The notes: generated from the sequence alone by a model not told the origin. DNA of 64,000 bases from Paenibacillus nasutitermitis (GCF_014641075.1 NZ_BMHP01000002.1:1488001-1552000), one strand, 5' to 3'. Numbered from the stretch's first letter, positions 1 through 9,756 are shown. Program-made: numbers and translations.

Positions 1-174
1 TTTAACGGCCTCCGCAAGGAAGTAGGCAGTCCCATCATCACCCGCGAAGGAAGAACACAGATCCCGCTTCGATATATTGCAGATCTGCTCGGGTGGGAGG
101 TCACCTGGCACGGAAATGCGATTGTATTAATTCCCCGGTCCATTATTCTCCCACCCTGGATGCGGCAGAAATAA
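1..174 (+). CDS. C-terminal end of a copper amine oxidase N-domain-like (stalk) protein, partial
   Basis: This open frame enters from the left edge and ends at TAA 172-174, leaving 57 residues. It contains the run TQIPLRYIADLLGWEVTW, the signature of the copper-amine-oxidase N-terminal-like repeat found in many secreted or wall-associated Paenibacillus proteins (a conserved PLRxIAxxLGxxVxW core). In this family the domain is a non-catalytic beta-rich module and does not imply amine oxidase activity. The rest of the protein lies outside the window, so localisation and partner domains cannot be judged. Confidence 0.7.
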   Translation, partial: FNGLRKEVGSPIITREGRTQIPLRYIADLLGWEVTWHGNAIVLIPRSIILPPWMRQK

Positions 175-175
175 A

Positions 176-224
176 AAAAGAAATGCCGTTAAGGAGTAAA
201 ATCCCTGACGGCATTCCCGTTATC
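176..224 (-). terminator. Terminator of the polysaccharide deacetylase gene
   Basis: On the minus strand the inverted repeat GAATGCCGT/ACGGCATTTC is followed by a T-rich run. The deacetylase stop codon (189-191) lies inside the 3' arm of the hairpin. Confidence 0.6.
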
Positions 225-1607
225 ATACACGGCATGCGATACCGCAGCCGGCCTGCCCGGCGCCTGCAGCTTATCCTCATATCCCGCGGCAGCGGACCAC
301 TTGGAGGTAAAATCATCCCCATTGCCGTACCGGTGCCAGAACTCCTCCATTGACATGGCAATAATACGCGGTGTCAGCTTGCTGCCCTTATCCTTGACTC
401 TGCGCTTGCCTGAAGGGTGAAGCACCAGAAGCAGAAGCTTCAGATATATTCGGGTCATTCTGTCGAACAAGCCTTTCGGCAAATCAAGCACGCTGAAGCC
501 GAACTGCTCGGCTCCGCGATTTATCATACTGATTCCATATAATCCCTGAACATGTTCAAACTCCTGCCTTCCCGCGATTTGAGCCGCGAGCTTGGGCATT
601 CCTTTCTCCACTTCACGGATAAGCCGAATCGCAACATGCATCATGGAACGCGCTTCTGTCATCAATCGCAGCAGCTTGCTGTTGTCGAAATGCAGTTCGA
701 TAACCTCATCCTTGTCCTTGATGATCTGGCCGTCCGACAGCTTAAGCGGTTCCCCGCGGTACGGCACCACCCGGATATGAAAGATCGAATCGTCTCCTCC
801 GGATTTGACGCGAAACAGAAAATGGAAAATTTTCTCCCAACCCATCCAGCAGGCAATCGTGGCGCGCTTAAGCCATCCAAGCTCCCGGCGGCTGTTTTTG
901 TTCCTGTCCGTAATCGCAATCATTTCCGATATGTCCACAAACCGCAAGCCGCGGTGTGTGCCTTCCTCCAGATAACATTCAAGCGCCTCCAGCATGTTCG
1001 CCGGCGCCTCCAGATCCGCTCCCAATGTAGCACCGCAATCATGCAGCAAGATGACTTCGCCGGGAACAAGCTTCTTCATCAAGCGTTTCTTGAGACGGGC
1101 AGCGCCCACTCTTTTGCGCCAATCTCCAAACAGCGACGACCATAGAATAATCTGCAGATGGCCCATGTTAGAGAAATCGAACAGATTGACAATTCCCCAA
1201 GGAGGACGATAATAGGCGGACGGCACGCCGGTTGCTTGCCTGATCAATTCCGATGTCCGGTGAATTTGCCGGGTAACGGTTCTCGGGCGCATAAACCAGT
1301 TGGACTTGTGTACATAGTTGTGTATGCCGATAATATGCCCTTCATCATGCATGCGTTTGAGCAGCTCGGGATGTCTTTCAGCATGTATCCCTACAACAAA
1401 AAATGTGGCCTTGGCGTTATAACGCTTTAATAAATCCAGGAGTATAGGCGTATATATGGGATCCGGTCCATCATCGAATGTGAGTGCAATTTCTTTGTTG
1501 GCAAGCCCCTTCTTGAATACCCGAAATCCGAATGTCCGACTTATTAGTCCAGGTAAAAAAGCGTAAAAAGTCAAAATATAAAAGCCCCATAGCAGGAAGT
1601 TCTCCAT
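189..1607 (-). CDS. Polysaccharide deacetylase family protein (NodB fold) with YkoP-like C-terminal region
   Basis: The protein has 472 residues. A hydrophobic N-terminal segment (about residues 3-22) suggests a signal anchor. A NodB homology domain follows: motif 1 is TFDDGPDP, the metal-binding HxxxH-like motif is in GIHNYVHKS, RPPWG is motif 3, and VILLHDCG carries the late catalytic His. The family removes acetyl groups from peptidoglycan or other polysaccharides outside the membrane, using a divalent metal. The C-terminal 200 residues lack NodB motifs and resemble the YkoP type of sporulation-associated domain; this comparison is from memory. ATG at 1607 is preferred over GTG at 1625 because GGTGGGG lies 8-9 bases before it. 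The gene is monocistronic and ends in a hairpin terminator. Confidence 0.8.
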   Translation of the reverse strand: MENFLLWGFYILTFYAFLPGLISRTFGFRVFKKGLANKEIALTFDDGPDPIYTPILLDLLKRYNAKATFFVVGIHAERHPELLKRMHDEGHIIGIHNYVHKSNWFMRPRTVTRQIHRTSELIRQATGVPSAYYRPPWGIVNLFDFSNMGHLQIILWSSLFGDWRKRVGAARLKKRLMKKLVPGEVILLHDCGATLGADLEAPANMLEALECYLEEGTHRGLRFVDISEMIAITDRNKNSRRELGWLKRATIACWMGWEKIFHFLFRVKSGGDDSIFHIRVVPYRGEPLKLSDGQIIKDKDEVIELHFDNSKLLRLMTEARSMMHVAIRLIREVEKGMPKLAAQIAGRQEFEHVQGLYGISMINRGAEQFGFSVLDLPKGLFDRMTRIYLKLLLLVLHPSGKRRVKDKGSKLTPRIIAMSMEEFWHRYGNGDDFTSKWSAAAGYEDKLQAPGRPAAVSHAVYDNGNAVRDFTP

Positions 1608-1826
1608 ATCTCTATTCCCCACCACCCTAGTTTATATCCCTGCTAACACTGGTAGACGGAGCACTAATGTTCCTTATTTTCATTGTAACATAATGCTTGG
1701 GAGAACGGCTACGATTGTTGCCCAAAGCTTGTCTTTCGAAAAAAAGAAAACACTATGGAAACTCCCGCCACTTAGTGTACAATCAGGATGAATATCCCGT
1801 CATTATATTCGCAAAGGAGCAGCACG

Positions 1827-2945
1827 ATGATTTCTTTCTACCAGAAATACTGGCGTACCGCATTTGATATTGCATTGATTGCCCTCACCGTTTACCTGGT
1901 CATGTTCGCATTCAGCTATTTCTATCGTATCGCCACCCCCATCTTCTTATGCTTCATTATATTCATGTTTATTGAGCCGCCGACACGGTGGATGACGCGG
2001 ATGGGCATCAGGAAATCCATTGCCGCTGGCATCTCCGTGCTTATTTTCACCCTGATTATTGTTGGCGTCTTTGTCGGCGCAGGCTTTATCATGACGACCC
2101 AAATTACCGGCCTGGCCGAGAAGCTTCCTTATTATCAGCAGTTGTTTACAGATCAATTCCAGAAGAATTCCGCATATATAGAAGGGAAGATGCAGGCACT
2201 CCCCCCGGGCATAACCGATAAAGCCACTGAACTCGTCGGATACATCACCAACTGGGGTCAAAAAATTGCCACCGCTTTCCTGCTTTCTCTGGGTGGCTAT
2301 CTGAAGTCCGTATCCACCTTCATTTTCAACTTTGCCATTGGCATCATTCTGGCCTATTTTCTCAGTCTTGAAATTGCCGACTGGAAGAAGACAGCACGGA
2401 AGAAAACGCCAAAAACGTTTAAAACCGCTTATTATTTTTTGCGGAATAATGTTTTTGCAGGGATCAGCGGTTATCTGAAAGCGCAGGGCAAGCTGATCTC
2501 CATCACCTTTGCCGTGATCTTCGTCTCCCTGCTGCTGCTCGGCGTCGAAAATGCTTTTTCGATTTCCCTGCTATCCGCTGTTTTCGATGTCCTTCCGCTT
2601 CTAGGTGTAGGAACTGTCTTTATCCCATGGATCATTTATTTGTTTATCGTCGGACAAACGACACTTGCCATATGGCTGACAGTGTTGTTCCTGGCTGTAG
2701 TTCTGACCCGGCAAATCCTTGAACCCAAGATTACGGGAGACACACTGGGCGTTTCGGCTTTTACGATGCTGGCCTTTATGATTATTTCACTTTCCTTGTT
2801 CGGCGTGGCAGGTGTTATTCTGTCGCCTATTCTTATGATTTTGATTAAAGCCCTGTATGATCAGGGATATTTTCACCGTTGGATCCATCTTCCCCGGGAC
2901 GAATATGACCAAACCCCGCCGCAGCCGCCGCAGGCCGCATCATGA
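1827..2945 (+). CDS. AI-2E family transporter / YtvI-like permease
   Basis: This 372-residue integral membrane protein has about eight hydrophobic segments arranged as in the AI-2E exporter (PF01594) family: two or three near the N-terminus, a polar region (about 75-145), then a dense C-terminal block. The C-terminal block contains the family-typical segment with LPLLGVGTVFIPW and an EPKI motif. Members include TqsA, YtvI and cation/proton antiporters, so the substrate cannot be assigned. The start was chosen because AAAGGAG lies 7 bases upstream of ATG 1827. A second family member is at the other end of the window (61889-63010). A bidirectional terminator follows. Confidence 0.85.
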   Translation: MISFYQKYWRTAFDIALIALTVYLVMFAFSYFYRIATPIFLCFIIFMFIEPPTRWMTRMGIRKSIAAGISVLIFTLIIVGVFVGAGFIMTTQITGLAEKLPYYQQLFTDQFQKNSAYIEGKMQALPPGITDKATELVGYITNWGQKIATAFLLSLGGYLKSVSTFIFNFAIGIILAYFLSLEIADWKKTARKKTPKTFKTAYYFLRNNVFAGISGYLKAQGKLISITFAVIFVSLLLLGVENAFSISLLSAVFDVLPLLGVGTVFIPWIIYLFIVGQTTLAIWLTVLFLAVVLTRQILEPKITGDTLGVSAFTMLAFMIISLSLFGVAGVILSPILMILIKALYDQGYFHRWIHLPRDEYDQTPPQPPQAAS

Positions 2946-2963
2946 CCTGCCGCACGCGACGAT

Positions 2964-3010
2964 GAAAAAAGCCTGCATCCCCCTCCTTTGAGGCAGGACG
3001 CAGGCTTTTT
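2964..3010. terminator. Bidirectional terminator between AI-2E permease and MCP genes
   Basis: The arms AAAAAAGCCTGC and GCAGGCTTTTT flank a 23-base loop. The A-run and T-run on either side let it serve both convergent genes. Confidence 0.85.
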
Positions 3011-3019
3011 GCTCATTTT

Positions 3020-4615
3020 TTATTTTTCATCCAAAATAAAGACCTCGATGGAGCTTTGCAGTTCCTCCGCCAATTGGGAGAGAGATTGTGCGGTTGCCGC
3101 GGTTTCCTCGCTGCTGGCAGCTGCTTCTTCCGTGACGGCTGATATGTTTTCCACTGCCGAAAGCACGGTCGATGCCTGTGCAGCCTGCTCCTGGCTTGCA
3201 GCCGCAATCTCGGAAACCTTTTGGCCGGCTTGATCGACCATTAACGCGATTTTACGGAAGGATTCGCCGGTCTGTTGGGACAGACTGGAGCTGGAATGGA
3301 CAGCCGTGACGCTTTTCCTCGTATTTTCCTGCATGCCTTTAATAATGCCTGCAATCTGCTTGGTGGCATCCCCGCTTCGCTCTGCGAGCTTGCGCACCTC
3401 ATCGGCAACGACCGCGAAGCCGCGTCCCTGTTCTCCAGCCCGGGCAGCTTCGATCGCAGCGTTAAGAGCCAACAGATTCGTCTGATCGGCTATATCCTCG
3501 ATCACCTCAATGATCTCCCCAATCTTCTGTGAATCCTCCTCCAGACGCGCCATCTGGGAGCTGACCGCCTGCATACTGTCCATCGATGAGCTGACAACCT
3601 CGCTTCCCTCCCGCGCCAGCTTCATGGTATCATCCGACAGCTCCGCAGCCTGCTCGGTGTTCTGGGCGACGGAATGAATGGCTGCCGACAACTCCACAAA
3701 CAGCTCGTTGATGCTGAGCGCAGCGCTTGCCTGATTCGTGGTGCCATCGGCAATTTCCTCTGTACTGGCCGAAATTTGCTGGGCAGCCGCAGCCACGCTA
3801 TGCGATGAAGATGTGATGCTGCCGACGATCTGCCGCAGATTATCCACCATGTCATTTACTGCGGAGGCAAGCTTGCCGACCTCGTCCTTGGTTTGAATAT
3901 TATTTTTCTCTCTCAGGTCCCCGACAGCCACCTTGCCCACAACCAAGACCAGTTTATTCAGCGGGTTCGCAATTATCCGTGCGATGTAATAACCAAAAAT
4001 AATACTGAGCAGCACGGCCGCGAGTACAATCCCAAACGTCAGATTGCGGGATTGGATATACATATGTTCATTATTCTTATTGGCTTTGGACGCATCGGAC
4101 ACATTGATGTCCACGAGTTTCACAATCAGGCTCTCCATCGTATCCGCTTTGGATTTGAGATCGCCCCGTAGAATTACGAGCACCTCATCGTTGCGCCCTG
4201 CCAGCGAAACCTTGATCAATTCCTCGATGCCTTCCGAATAGGCGCTCCAGGCTTCCAGCATCGGCTGAAGCGCTTTGTGCGATTCCTCGCTCATTACCGC
4301 CTCGCCGAATAAAGCGAGGTGATTCGTTACGTTTTGCTTGACCCGCTTGAAATCTTCATTATTTTTTTCTTTTTGTCCGGGGTCCCGCTCAATATAAAAT
4401 TCGCGGGCCAGCTTGCGGATTTCGTTCACATCGGACTTGGACTCCAGCAAATAGGTAACCGGCACCAGATTATCGTTGTACATCTCTTTGAGATTGCTGT
4501 TGAATTTATTAAGATTATTTAAACCGTAAATACCGACAAAAGCCAGAATGCAAGCAATAATCAGAAAAGCTAAAATCAGCTTAACGCTCGTCTTTAAGTT
4601 ATAAAACCATTTCAT
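3020..4615 (-). CDS. Methyl-accepting chemotaxis protein
   Basis: The protein has 531 residues. TM1 lies at about residues 11-32, followed by an extracytoplasmic helical sensor of the four-helix-bundle MCP type (about 33-185), TM2 (about 188-210), a HAMP domain (about 210-262) and a long coiled-coil signalling domain. The conserved hairpin tip is visible as [18 protein letters not shown] followed by [13 protein letters not shown]. This region binds CheW and CheA. Start ATG 4615 has GAGGTGG about 8 bases upstream; a longer frame to 4672 would overlap the cheA remnant. It is the last gene of the cheB-cheW-cheA' operon. Because the local cheA is broken, this receptor must signal through another CheA in the cell or be non-functional. 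Confidence 0.9.
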   Translation of the reverse strand: MKWFYNLKTSVKLILAFLIIACILAFVGIYGLNNLNKFNSNLKEMYNDNLVPVTYLLESKSDVNEIRKLAREFYIERDPGQKEKNNEDFKRVKQNVTNHLALFGEAVMSEESHKALQPMLEAWSAYSEGIEELIKVSLAGRNDEVLVILRGDLKSKADTMESLIVKLVDINVSDASKANKNNEHMYIQSRNLTFGIVLAAVLLSIIFGYYIARIIANPLNKLVLVVGKVAVGDLREKNNIQTKDEVGKLASAVNDMVDNLRQIVGSITSSSHSVAAAAQQISASTEEIADGTTNQASAALSINELFVELSAAIHSVAQNTEQAAELSDDTMKLAREGSEVVSSSMDSMQAVSSQMARLEEDSQKIGEIIEVIEDIADQTNLLALNAAIEAARAGEQGRGFAVVADEVRKLAERSGDATKQIAGIIKGMQENTRKSVTAVHSSSSLSQQTGESFRKIALMVDQAGQKVSEIAAASQEQAAQASTVLSAVENISAVTEEAAASSEETAATAQSLSQLAEELQSSIEVFILDEK

Positions 4616-4664
4616 AATGTCTGCCACCTCGATGAGTTTAATGGTTTCTTTCCGTTTATGTCCG

Positions 4665-5020
4665 TTAAACACTTGCAGCCGTTCTGCTAATAATCCCTCC
4701 CATATCTACGATTAATCCTACTTGCCCGCTTCCCAATATCGTGGCGCCCGAAATCCCATCAACCCTGCCAATAAAGCTGCGATGGGAAGCATTCTGACTT
4801 TCATTGCATTTTCCTGCAGCTTGGTGATCGTAAGATTCAAATGATCGGATAATCCGTCAAATTCGCTCACAGATCCGTCCGCGCCAGCCCTTTGGTAATA
4901 AGCCTTTTCCAGCGGTTGAAGTCGTGTCTGGGCAATGACCAGCTCTCCAACCAGGTTCATCATGTATTCCAGATGCTCAACCTGAACACGGATCGTCTTT
5001 GCTTTTCCCTTTGGCGGTTA
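4665..5020 (-). pseudogene. cheA: cheA remnant: P3 dimerisation helix joined to the tail of the P5 domain
   Basis: Directly after the cheW stop and a GAGGAGAG ribosome-binding site, the frame begins at TAACCGCCAAAG with no start codon. It then reads KTIRVQVEHLEYMMNLVGEL and continues to MKVRMLPIA, the CheA P3 dimerisation helices. This frame ends at TAG 4718-4720. From about 4770, a second frame reads [19 protein letters not shown] and stops at 4665-4667; that is the conserved end of the CheA P5 (CheW-like) domain. The phosphotransfer P1, P2, the whole ATPase domain P4 and most of P5 are missing. I infer two internal deletions, the second shifting frame. An ATG at 4963 would give only an 81-residue fragment. 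Confidence 0.85.
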
Positions 5021-5033
5021 TCTCTCCTCTCGC

Positions 5034-5471
5034 CTAGACCCCGGCCTTTTCCTTGATCAGCATATCCAATCTCAGGATGCCTACCAGACCTGTCGAGGAA
5101 ATCCCGATGCCTCCAACAAAAGCGCCGCTCTCGTCGTCACCTTGCCCGGGAGGAGGCTGAATGCTCGTAAACCTGGCTACCTGGACGACCCGGTCCACGA
5201 TTAAGCCGACAAATTCCTGTCCATAATTAACGACCAGAATGCGGGTCGCTTTGCTTGCAGGGCTTTCTTCGATATCAAATATGGAGCTTAAACGGATAAT
5301 GGGTATGATATTGCCTCTTAAATTAATGATGCCCTTAACATAAGCAGCGCTGTTGGGGACTTCGGTAATGGGTGGCAACCGGATAATTTCATGGATAGCG
5401 GAAATGTTTACGGCGTAGTTTTCATCGCGCAATTCAAATTCAACATACTGCTCGGCGAGCGCTTGCATCAT
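5034..5471 (-). CDS. cheW: Chemotaxis coupling protein CheW
   Basis: This 145-residue protein covers a complete CheW fold: a start like EQYVEFELRDENYAVN, the segment IIRLPPITEVPN, and the hallmark GIINLRGNIIPIIRL, then VGLIVDRVVQV. CheW bridges MCP receptor tips to the CheA kinase on the cytoplasmic face of the membrane. A GGAG lies 5 bases before the first ATG and 8 before the second, so translation may begin at 5468. It sits between cheB and the cheA remnant in one minus-strand operon. It looks intact although its cognate kinase gene is destroyed. Confidence 0.92.
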   Translation of the reverse strand: MMQALAEQYVEFELRDENYAVNISAIHEIIRLPPITEVPNSAAYVKGIINLRGNIIPIIRLSSIFDIEESPASKATRILVVNYGQEFVGLIVDRVVQVARFTSIQPPPGQGDDESGAFVGGIGISSTGLVGILRLDMLIKEKAGV

Positions 5472-5537
5472 AGGGGCTCCAATCCATGAGGTAAGATGAA
5501 AGACAAACTTCCATATAACGGTATCTGGACCAGGAAG

Positions 5538-6590
5538 CTAACGGCGAGTCACCTCCCTTAATTTGGAGGCAATTGCTGCGGGCGGGAGCACATAATCAAC
5601 CGCTTCCGTTTCGATTGCCGCACGCGGCATGCCAAATACAACGCAGGATTCCTTGGATTGGGCGATCGTGGTTGCAGCCCCGGCCGCTTTGGCGACAGCC
5701 ATCGCTTCCGCGCCATCATTGCCCATGCCCGTCATCAGCACGAAATGCCGCTTGAGTTTCTCAAGCGTGGTGACGGAGGTGAACAGCTCATCTACGGATG
5801 GCATATGTCTTCCTTTTCGAGACTGCTGGTGGAGCATAAGACGGTAGCCTGTGCTGCTTTCAACCAGGTTTAGATGATGATCTCCCGGTGAAATGTAAGC
5901 GGTTCCACCTTCCAAGGGGGAGTCATGCCTGGCTTCTTCCACTGTCAAGGGACAGCTTTGATTCAGCCGGTTGGCCAGGGAAGCTGTAAACGGCGCAGGC
6001 ATATGCTGGACGATCACGATCGGGTGTGGGAAGTCCGCTGGAAAATTGCCAAGCAGAACCTGGAGCGCCTGAGGGCCGCCTGTAGACACGCCGACAGCAA
6101 TAATATGCTCGATCTTCTTGCCAGTAACGGGACGCTTGGGACTGTGTTGTGTAACGGAAGGTTTAATTCGCATGATTTGCAATTGGCGGGAAGGAATACT
6201 GTGAGCTGTTTTAATTTTCTCTCTGATTTCTTCTTTCACTTTGAACAAATCCATCGATAACGAGCCTGATGGCTTATGGATAAAATCTACCGCGCCTTGC
6301 TCAAGCGCGGCAATCGTTTCCATGGCTCCCGATTCCGTCAGTGAGCTGAGCATCAGGACAGGTGTCGGCTTCTCCGCCATAATCCGCTGCAGAGCCTCCA
6401 AACCATTCATCACAGGCATTTCAACATCAAGGGTGATGACATCCGGACTTAGCTGTTTTGTCAGCTCGATGGCCTGCATGCCATTTCGGGCTGTCCCGAT
6501 CACCTCAAGCTCGTCATCTTCATTAATATAATTGCTGATCATGCTGCGCATGAAAGCTGAATCGTCGACAACCAAAACTTTAATAGCCAT
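5538..6590 (-). CDS. cheB: Chemotaxis response regulator protein-glutamate methylesterase CheB
   Basis: The protein has 350 residues. The N-terminal receiver domain (1-120) shows the acidic pair in VVDDSAF and the phosphoacceptor Asp in DVITLDVEMP. The C-terminal methylesterase domain (about 160-350) shows the nucleophile Ser in GVSTGGPQAL, His in VIVQHMPAPF and Asp in GMGNDGAEAM. The enzyme hydrolyses methylglutamate on MCPs after phosphorylation by CheA. The ribosome-binding site GGGTGAGG precedes the ATG. It is the promoter-proximal gene of the cheB-cheW-cheA'-mcp operon; no cheR is present in the window. With cheA broken, the receiver has no local phosphodonor. Confidence 0.95.
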   Translation of the reverse strand: MAIKVLVVDDSAFMRSMISNYINEDDELEVIGTARNGMQAIELTKQLSPDVITLDVEMPVMNGLEALQRIMAEKPTPVLMLSSLTESGAMETIAALEQGAVDFIHKPSGSLSMDLFKVKEEIREKIKTAHSIPSRQLQIMRIKPSVTQHSPKRPVTGKKIEHIIAVGVSTGGPQALQVLLGNFPADFPHPIVIVQHMPAPFTASLANRLNQSCPLTVEEARHDSPLEGGTAYISPGDHHLNLVESSTGYRLMLHQQSRKGRHMPSVDELFTSVTTLEKLKRHFVLMTGMGNDGAEAMAVAKAAGAATTIAQSKESCVVFGMPRAAIETEAVDYVLPPAAIASKLREVTRR

Positions 6591-6797
6591 AGCCTCACCC
6601 CATTCATGAATGTACGTTCTAAATATGCATCGTGGCGAGCTATTTTATCATATGCGAAAATTGTTGAATTTTGTCGAATTTGGCGTTTGATTCTAATTTA
6701 CTTCCTCATAACTCTCTTTGTCAATGTATTTTTTTCCGCTATTCCCAGCGTTACTTCTGTTATATACTGGATTATGAATCGCTGTTTTCCCTGCTGA

Positions 6798-7430
6798 TCA
6801 GGAACGCTTACGAAAAAAATAATAAAGGTCGGACATTTCCTCGGAAAGGGACAGGAACCGATCTACGATTTCCCCGTCAAACTGGGTATTCTTATACAGC
6901 GCCAGCTCCCTCTCCGCTTCTTCAAATGTAAGCGGCTCCCTGTATGGACGCGTGAGCATACAGTCGAACGCATCGAGAACGGCACAAATTCTCGCCGGAA
7001 CGGGAATTTGCTCTCCCTTCAGCCCGCTGGGGTAACCGGTTCCGTCCCAGCGTTCATGATGGTACAAGACGATATCATTGATGCCTTGCTCTATGTAAAC
7101 CTGGTCCAGCAGCAGCTCTGCTCCAAGCTCCGGATGAAGCCTGACAATCTTCCACTGCTGCTCCGTTAATGGCCCTTCCTGATCCAAAATACGCGCTGGA
7201 ACGAACAGCTTGCCAATATCGTGCAGGAAGCATCCTCTCATCAACATCTCTTTGTCCTTAATATCCATCTGCAGCGCATGAGCAAATTTCTCAGCCAAAA
7301 AAGCTACTCTCACGCTGTGCTGATAAGTATCCGGACTTTTGATCTCCAGCGAATTCATCCAATGTGTCGTTCCAGCCATCATACGTTGACGGACTTCCCA
7401 ATCCCGATCCGTCTCATAAATAGACTTCAT
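6798..7430 (-). CDS. HD-GYP domain phosphodiesterase, single-domain
   Basis: This 210-residue protein consists almost entirely of an HD-GYP domain: HSVRVAFLAEKFA, the HD pair in CFLHDIGKLF, and the GYP motif in HHERWDGTGYPSGLKGEQIP. HD-GYP enzymes hydrolyse cyclic di-GMP to GMP or pGpG using two or three metals, and all expected His/Asp residues seem present. No sensor domain is attached. ATG 7430 is preferred; AAGG lies 12 bases upstream, whereas the longer start at 7442 overlaps that site. It lies upstream of cheB on the same strand, separated by 207 bases of AT-rich sequence with no clear terminator. Confidence 0.85.
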   Translation of the reverse strand: MKSIYETDRDWEVRQRMMAGTTHWMNSLEIKSPDTYQHSVRVAFLAEKFAHALQMDIKDKEMLMRGCFLHDIGKLFVPARILDQEGPLTEQQWKIVRLHPELGAELLLDQVYIEQGINDIVLYHHERWDGTGYPSGLKGEQIPVPARICAVLDAFDCMLTRPYREPLTFEEAERELALYKNTQFDGEIVDRFLSLSEEMSDLYYFFRKRS

Positions 7431-7579
7431 GCTACACACCATCCTTGTCTGTCGTGTAGTAAAATTTCCGGTAATTTCATTAGAGCTAAGATCAAATGCG
7501 ACAAAATTTAAATAAGTAAGACTTTAGGACGATATTTTTTATATTAAATATAACCGAAGTCTCACAAGTTTCATAACCA

Positions 7580-7672
7580 TTATTTTACTGGAACTAGAAA
7601 TACAATAAACAAACGCCTGGCTAGGGTCCTGCTTACGGTTTGAGCGGTCGGGATCAGTTTCTGTCCGTTCAT
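7580..7672 (-). CDS. Possible 30-residue peptide downstream of the PBP gene
   Basis: An ATG at 7672 follows AAGGTGGTGAC, 13 bases after the PBP stop codon, and opens a 30-codon frame to TAA 7580-7582. The product begins MNGQKLIPTAQT and ends in a hydrophobic stretch (LFIVFLVPV). The good ribosome-binding site and close spacing suggest translational coupling to the PBP gene, but length and composition do not prove coding. No family was recognised. The rest of the gap 7443-7687 is AT-rich with no other feature seen. Confidence 0.3.
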   Translation of the reverse strand: MNGQKLIPTAQTVSRTLARRLFIVFLVPVK

Positions 7673-7687
7673 GTCACCACCTTGACC

Positions 7688-9538
7688 TTAACCCTTCCCC
7701 GTGTCTTGTTGTAAGGTAGTTTCTTCGGCCAGAATGTCCATAATGCCGCGGAACAAAACAGTTGCCTGATTTGGAGATTCGGGCGAACGGTTCTCAGCCA
7801 GCACAGCTACCGTATAACGTGGAGACTGGAGGGGTCCATAGCCTGTGAACCATTGATTGTTCCTTTTCACACCTGTTCTTAGCGTCTCAGCAGTGCCGGA
7901 TTTCCCCGCTACCTGCCAAACGCCTTTCTGGATCGAATGACCTGTTCCAACGGTTACAACTGCCTCCATGCCGCTCAAAAGAGCATTTGCTGTCCTTCGG
8001 GAAATCCCTCCGTAACGGGAAGGAGCATACCTGCGGGGGAGAGCAGCCATCACTTGCCCATTGGCATAACGGATTTCACTGACCAGCCGCGGCTCAGCAA
8101 CTCTTCCACCATGAAGCAGCGTTACGATAAGGTTTGCCGCCTGCAAAGGCGATAGCGTCACATCCCTTTGGCCGATTCCGCTTTGTGCCAGCTGACCTCC
8201 GTCCTTTCGCGTCGGAAACGGGTTGAAAATGGTCCCCGCCTCCTCCTCCGGAAGCAGCCGTAAAGGTTTCCCCAAAGGAGAAAAGGGCTGTGGATAATAC
8301 CAGCCTATTTTGCGGCCGATACCCAGCTTATCCGCTGTGACTGCAAGCTGGGCAGGTGTCAGACGCTCGGCTATAGTCGCAAATACGATGTTGCAGGATT
8401 GAGCCAATGCCTCGTGAAGCGTGATCCGGCCATGTCCTCCTTCTTTCCAGCAGTGGAGCCCATACCGGCCATAATCGCCATCGCATTCGAATTGCTCCCG
8501 TTCTCGTGTCAGACCCGCTTCAAGTGCGGCTGCGGCGGTAACCAGCTTGAATATCGAACCTGGAGTGGCAGCCCTGACCGCATGGTTGGCCATATCGCTA
8601 CCAGCAGCCTTCAAGGATGCAGGCGCAAGCTTAGGGCGCGATGCCATGGCTACAATATCGCCCGTCCCCGCATCCAGTACGACAACCGCTCCTTCAACGA
8701 GACCTTGGGCATCCATATAGGCTTCGATTTTATTTTGCAGCGGCAGATCAAGCGTCGTAACAATTTTCAACGGATAATAGGGATTGTCCGGACCGGTCAG
8801 ACGGATGTCCAGTCCTTTAAGCGGCTTGTCCGATCCATCGGTGAAATAGGAGACGGAGGTCGCCCCGGCCCCCCGCAGCAGCCCGTCCAGCGATTTTTCC
8901 AGACCTGCGCCGCCGACTCTGTCAGTCAGCTTCATTTTCCGCTCGGAAAGCTCACGCTCGTAACGGGTCTGAAGCAGTTCAGGATGTTGGCTGATGTAGC
9001 CGATGACATGCTTGGCATGGAAATAGGAGGGATAGCGGTTGCGGTAAGGCAGAACCCGCACGCCGTCCAAGCGCAGCTGAGCAATCGCCTCCTGCTGCCG
9101 CTTGCTCAGCTTGTGCGGCGCTGTTTCCCCTTGCGCCTGCCAGAATGCCGGCGCCTTCAATTTCTCCATCCATTGCTGAAGCTCCCGGGCCTCGATGCCT
9201 AATGCGGAAGCCAGCTTGGCAAAATCGTATCCCTGTTGTCCTTGATTCCGCGCACCTGCCTGCAGGGGGAATACAGCCAACCCCTGATAAGATTCGCCGG
9301 TCACTGCTATTCCACTGCGGTCAACAAAATCACCGCGGCCGCTGTCCAGCATTAGACCGCGCTCCCGCTGTGCCACAGCTTCCCGCTTCCAGTTGATGCT
9401 TCGGCTTAGCGCCGGCGCACCAGGCGTGAGCTGGAGCCAGGCAAGCCGTAATATATAAACCGCGAGCACGGCGCTCATACCCAGGAGAACGATAAAAACA
9501 CGCCGGTTCCTGTTCCTCCGGCGTTCCCTTTCATGCAT
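7688..9538 (-). CDS. Class B penicillin-binding protein (transpeptidase)
   Basis: The protein has 616 residues: a basic start, one transmembrane anchor (about 13-33), a PBP dimerisation/pedestal region, and a transpeptidase domain. The active-site SxxK is in TPGSIFKLV, SxN in AQSCNIVF and KTG-like KSGT in VAGKSGTAET. These enzymes cross-link peptidoglycan stem peptides outside the membrane. The size and lack of PASTA domains fit a PBP2/PbpA- or PbpI-like protein more than SpoVD or PBP1-type bifunctional enzymes. The start is set by AGGAGGG 7 bases before ATG 9538. It is not next to divisome or elongasome genes, so a role in elongation or sporulation cannot be decided. Confidence 0.88.
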   Translation of the reverse strand: MHERERRRNRNRRVFIVLLGMSAVLAVYILRLAWLQLTPGAPALSRSINWKREAVAQRERGLMLDSGRGDFVDRSGIAVTGESYQGLAVFPLQAGARNQGQQGYDFAKLASALGIEARELQQWMEKLKAPAFWQAQGETAPHKLSKRQQEAIAQLRLDGVRVLPYRNRYPSYFHAKHVIGYISQHPELLQTRYERELSERKMKLTDRVGGAGLEKSLDGLLRGAGATSVSYFTDGSDKPLKGLDIRLTGPDNPYYPLKIVTTLDLPLQNKIEAYMDAQGLVEGAVVVLDAGTGDIVAMASRPKLAPASLKAAGSDMANHAVRAATPGSIFKLVTAAAALEAGLTREREQFECDGDYGRYGLHCWKEGGHGRITLHEALAQSCNIVFATIAERLTPAQLAVTADKLGIGRKIGWYYPQPFSPLGKPLRLLPEEEAGTIFNPFPTRKDGGQLAQSGIGQRDVTLSPLQAANLIVTLLHGGRVAEPRLVSEIRYANGQVMAALPRRYAPSRYGGISRRTANALLSGMEAVVTVGTGHSIQKGVWQVAGKSGTAETLRTGVKRNNQWFTGYGPLQSPRYTVAVLAENRSPESPNQATVLFRGIMDILAEETTLQQDTGKG

Positions 9539-9756
9539 CGGCTGTTCCCTCCTATTGAAGTGACTGCAAGCTCCCCTATCCACCTTTGCATGCACCAATA
9601 TTCTCTGCTCTATTATCTCCTTCTCTCTCGCATTTCATCCCACGCGAGCAGACAGCAGCATGAACGTCAATGCATCCTGGCAAAGAGAATCCGCCTACGA
9701 CAGCCAATTGTCCATACAGGATGGCCTGGCCTTCCGTGCATAGCGCGAATATCGGG

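Noticed and set aside
4718..4963. 81-residue gene at the cheA position
   Set aside because: The ATG is an internal Met of the P3 helix, and the last 15 residues are the P5 tail read out of frame.
8399..9202. 267-codon open frame opposite the PBP gene
   Set aside because: It is antisense to clear transpeptidase motifs and has no start signal.
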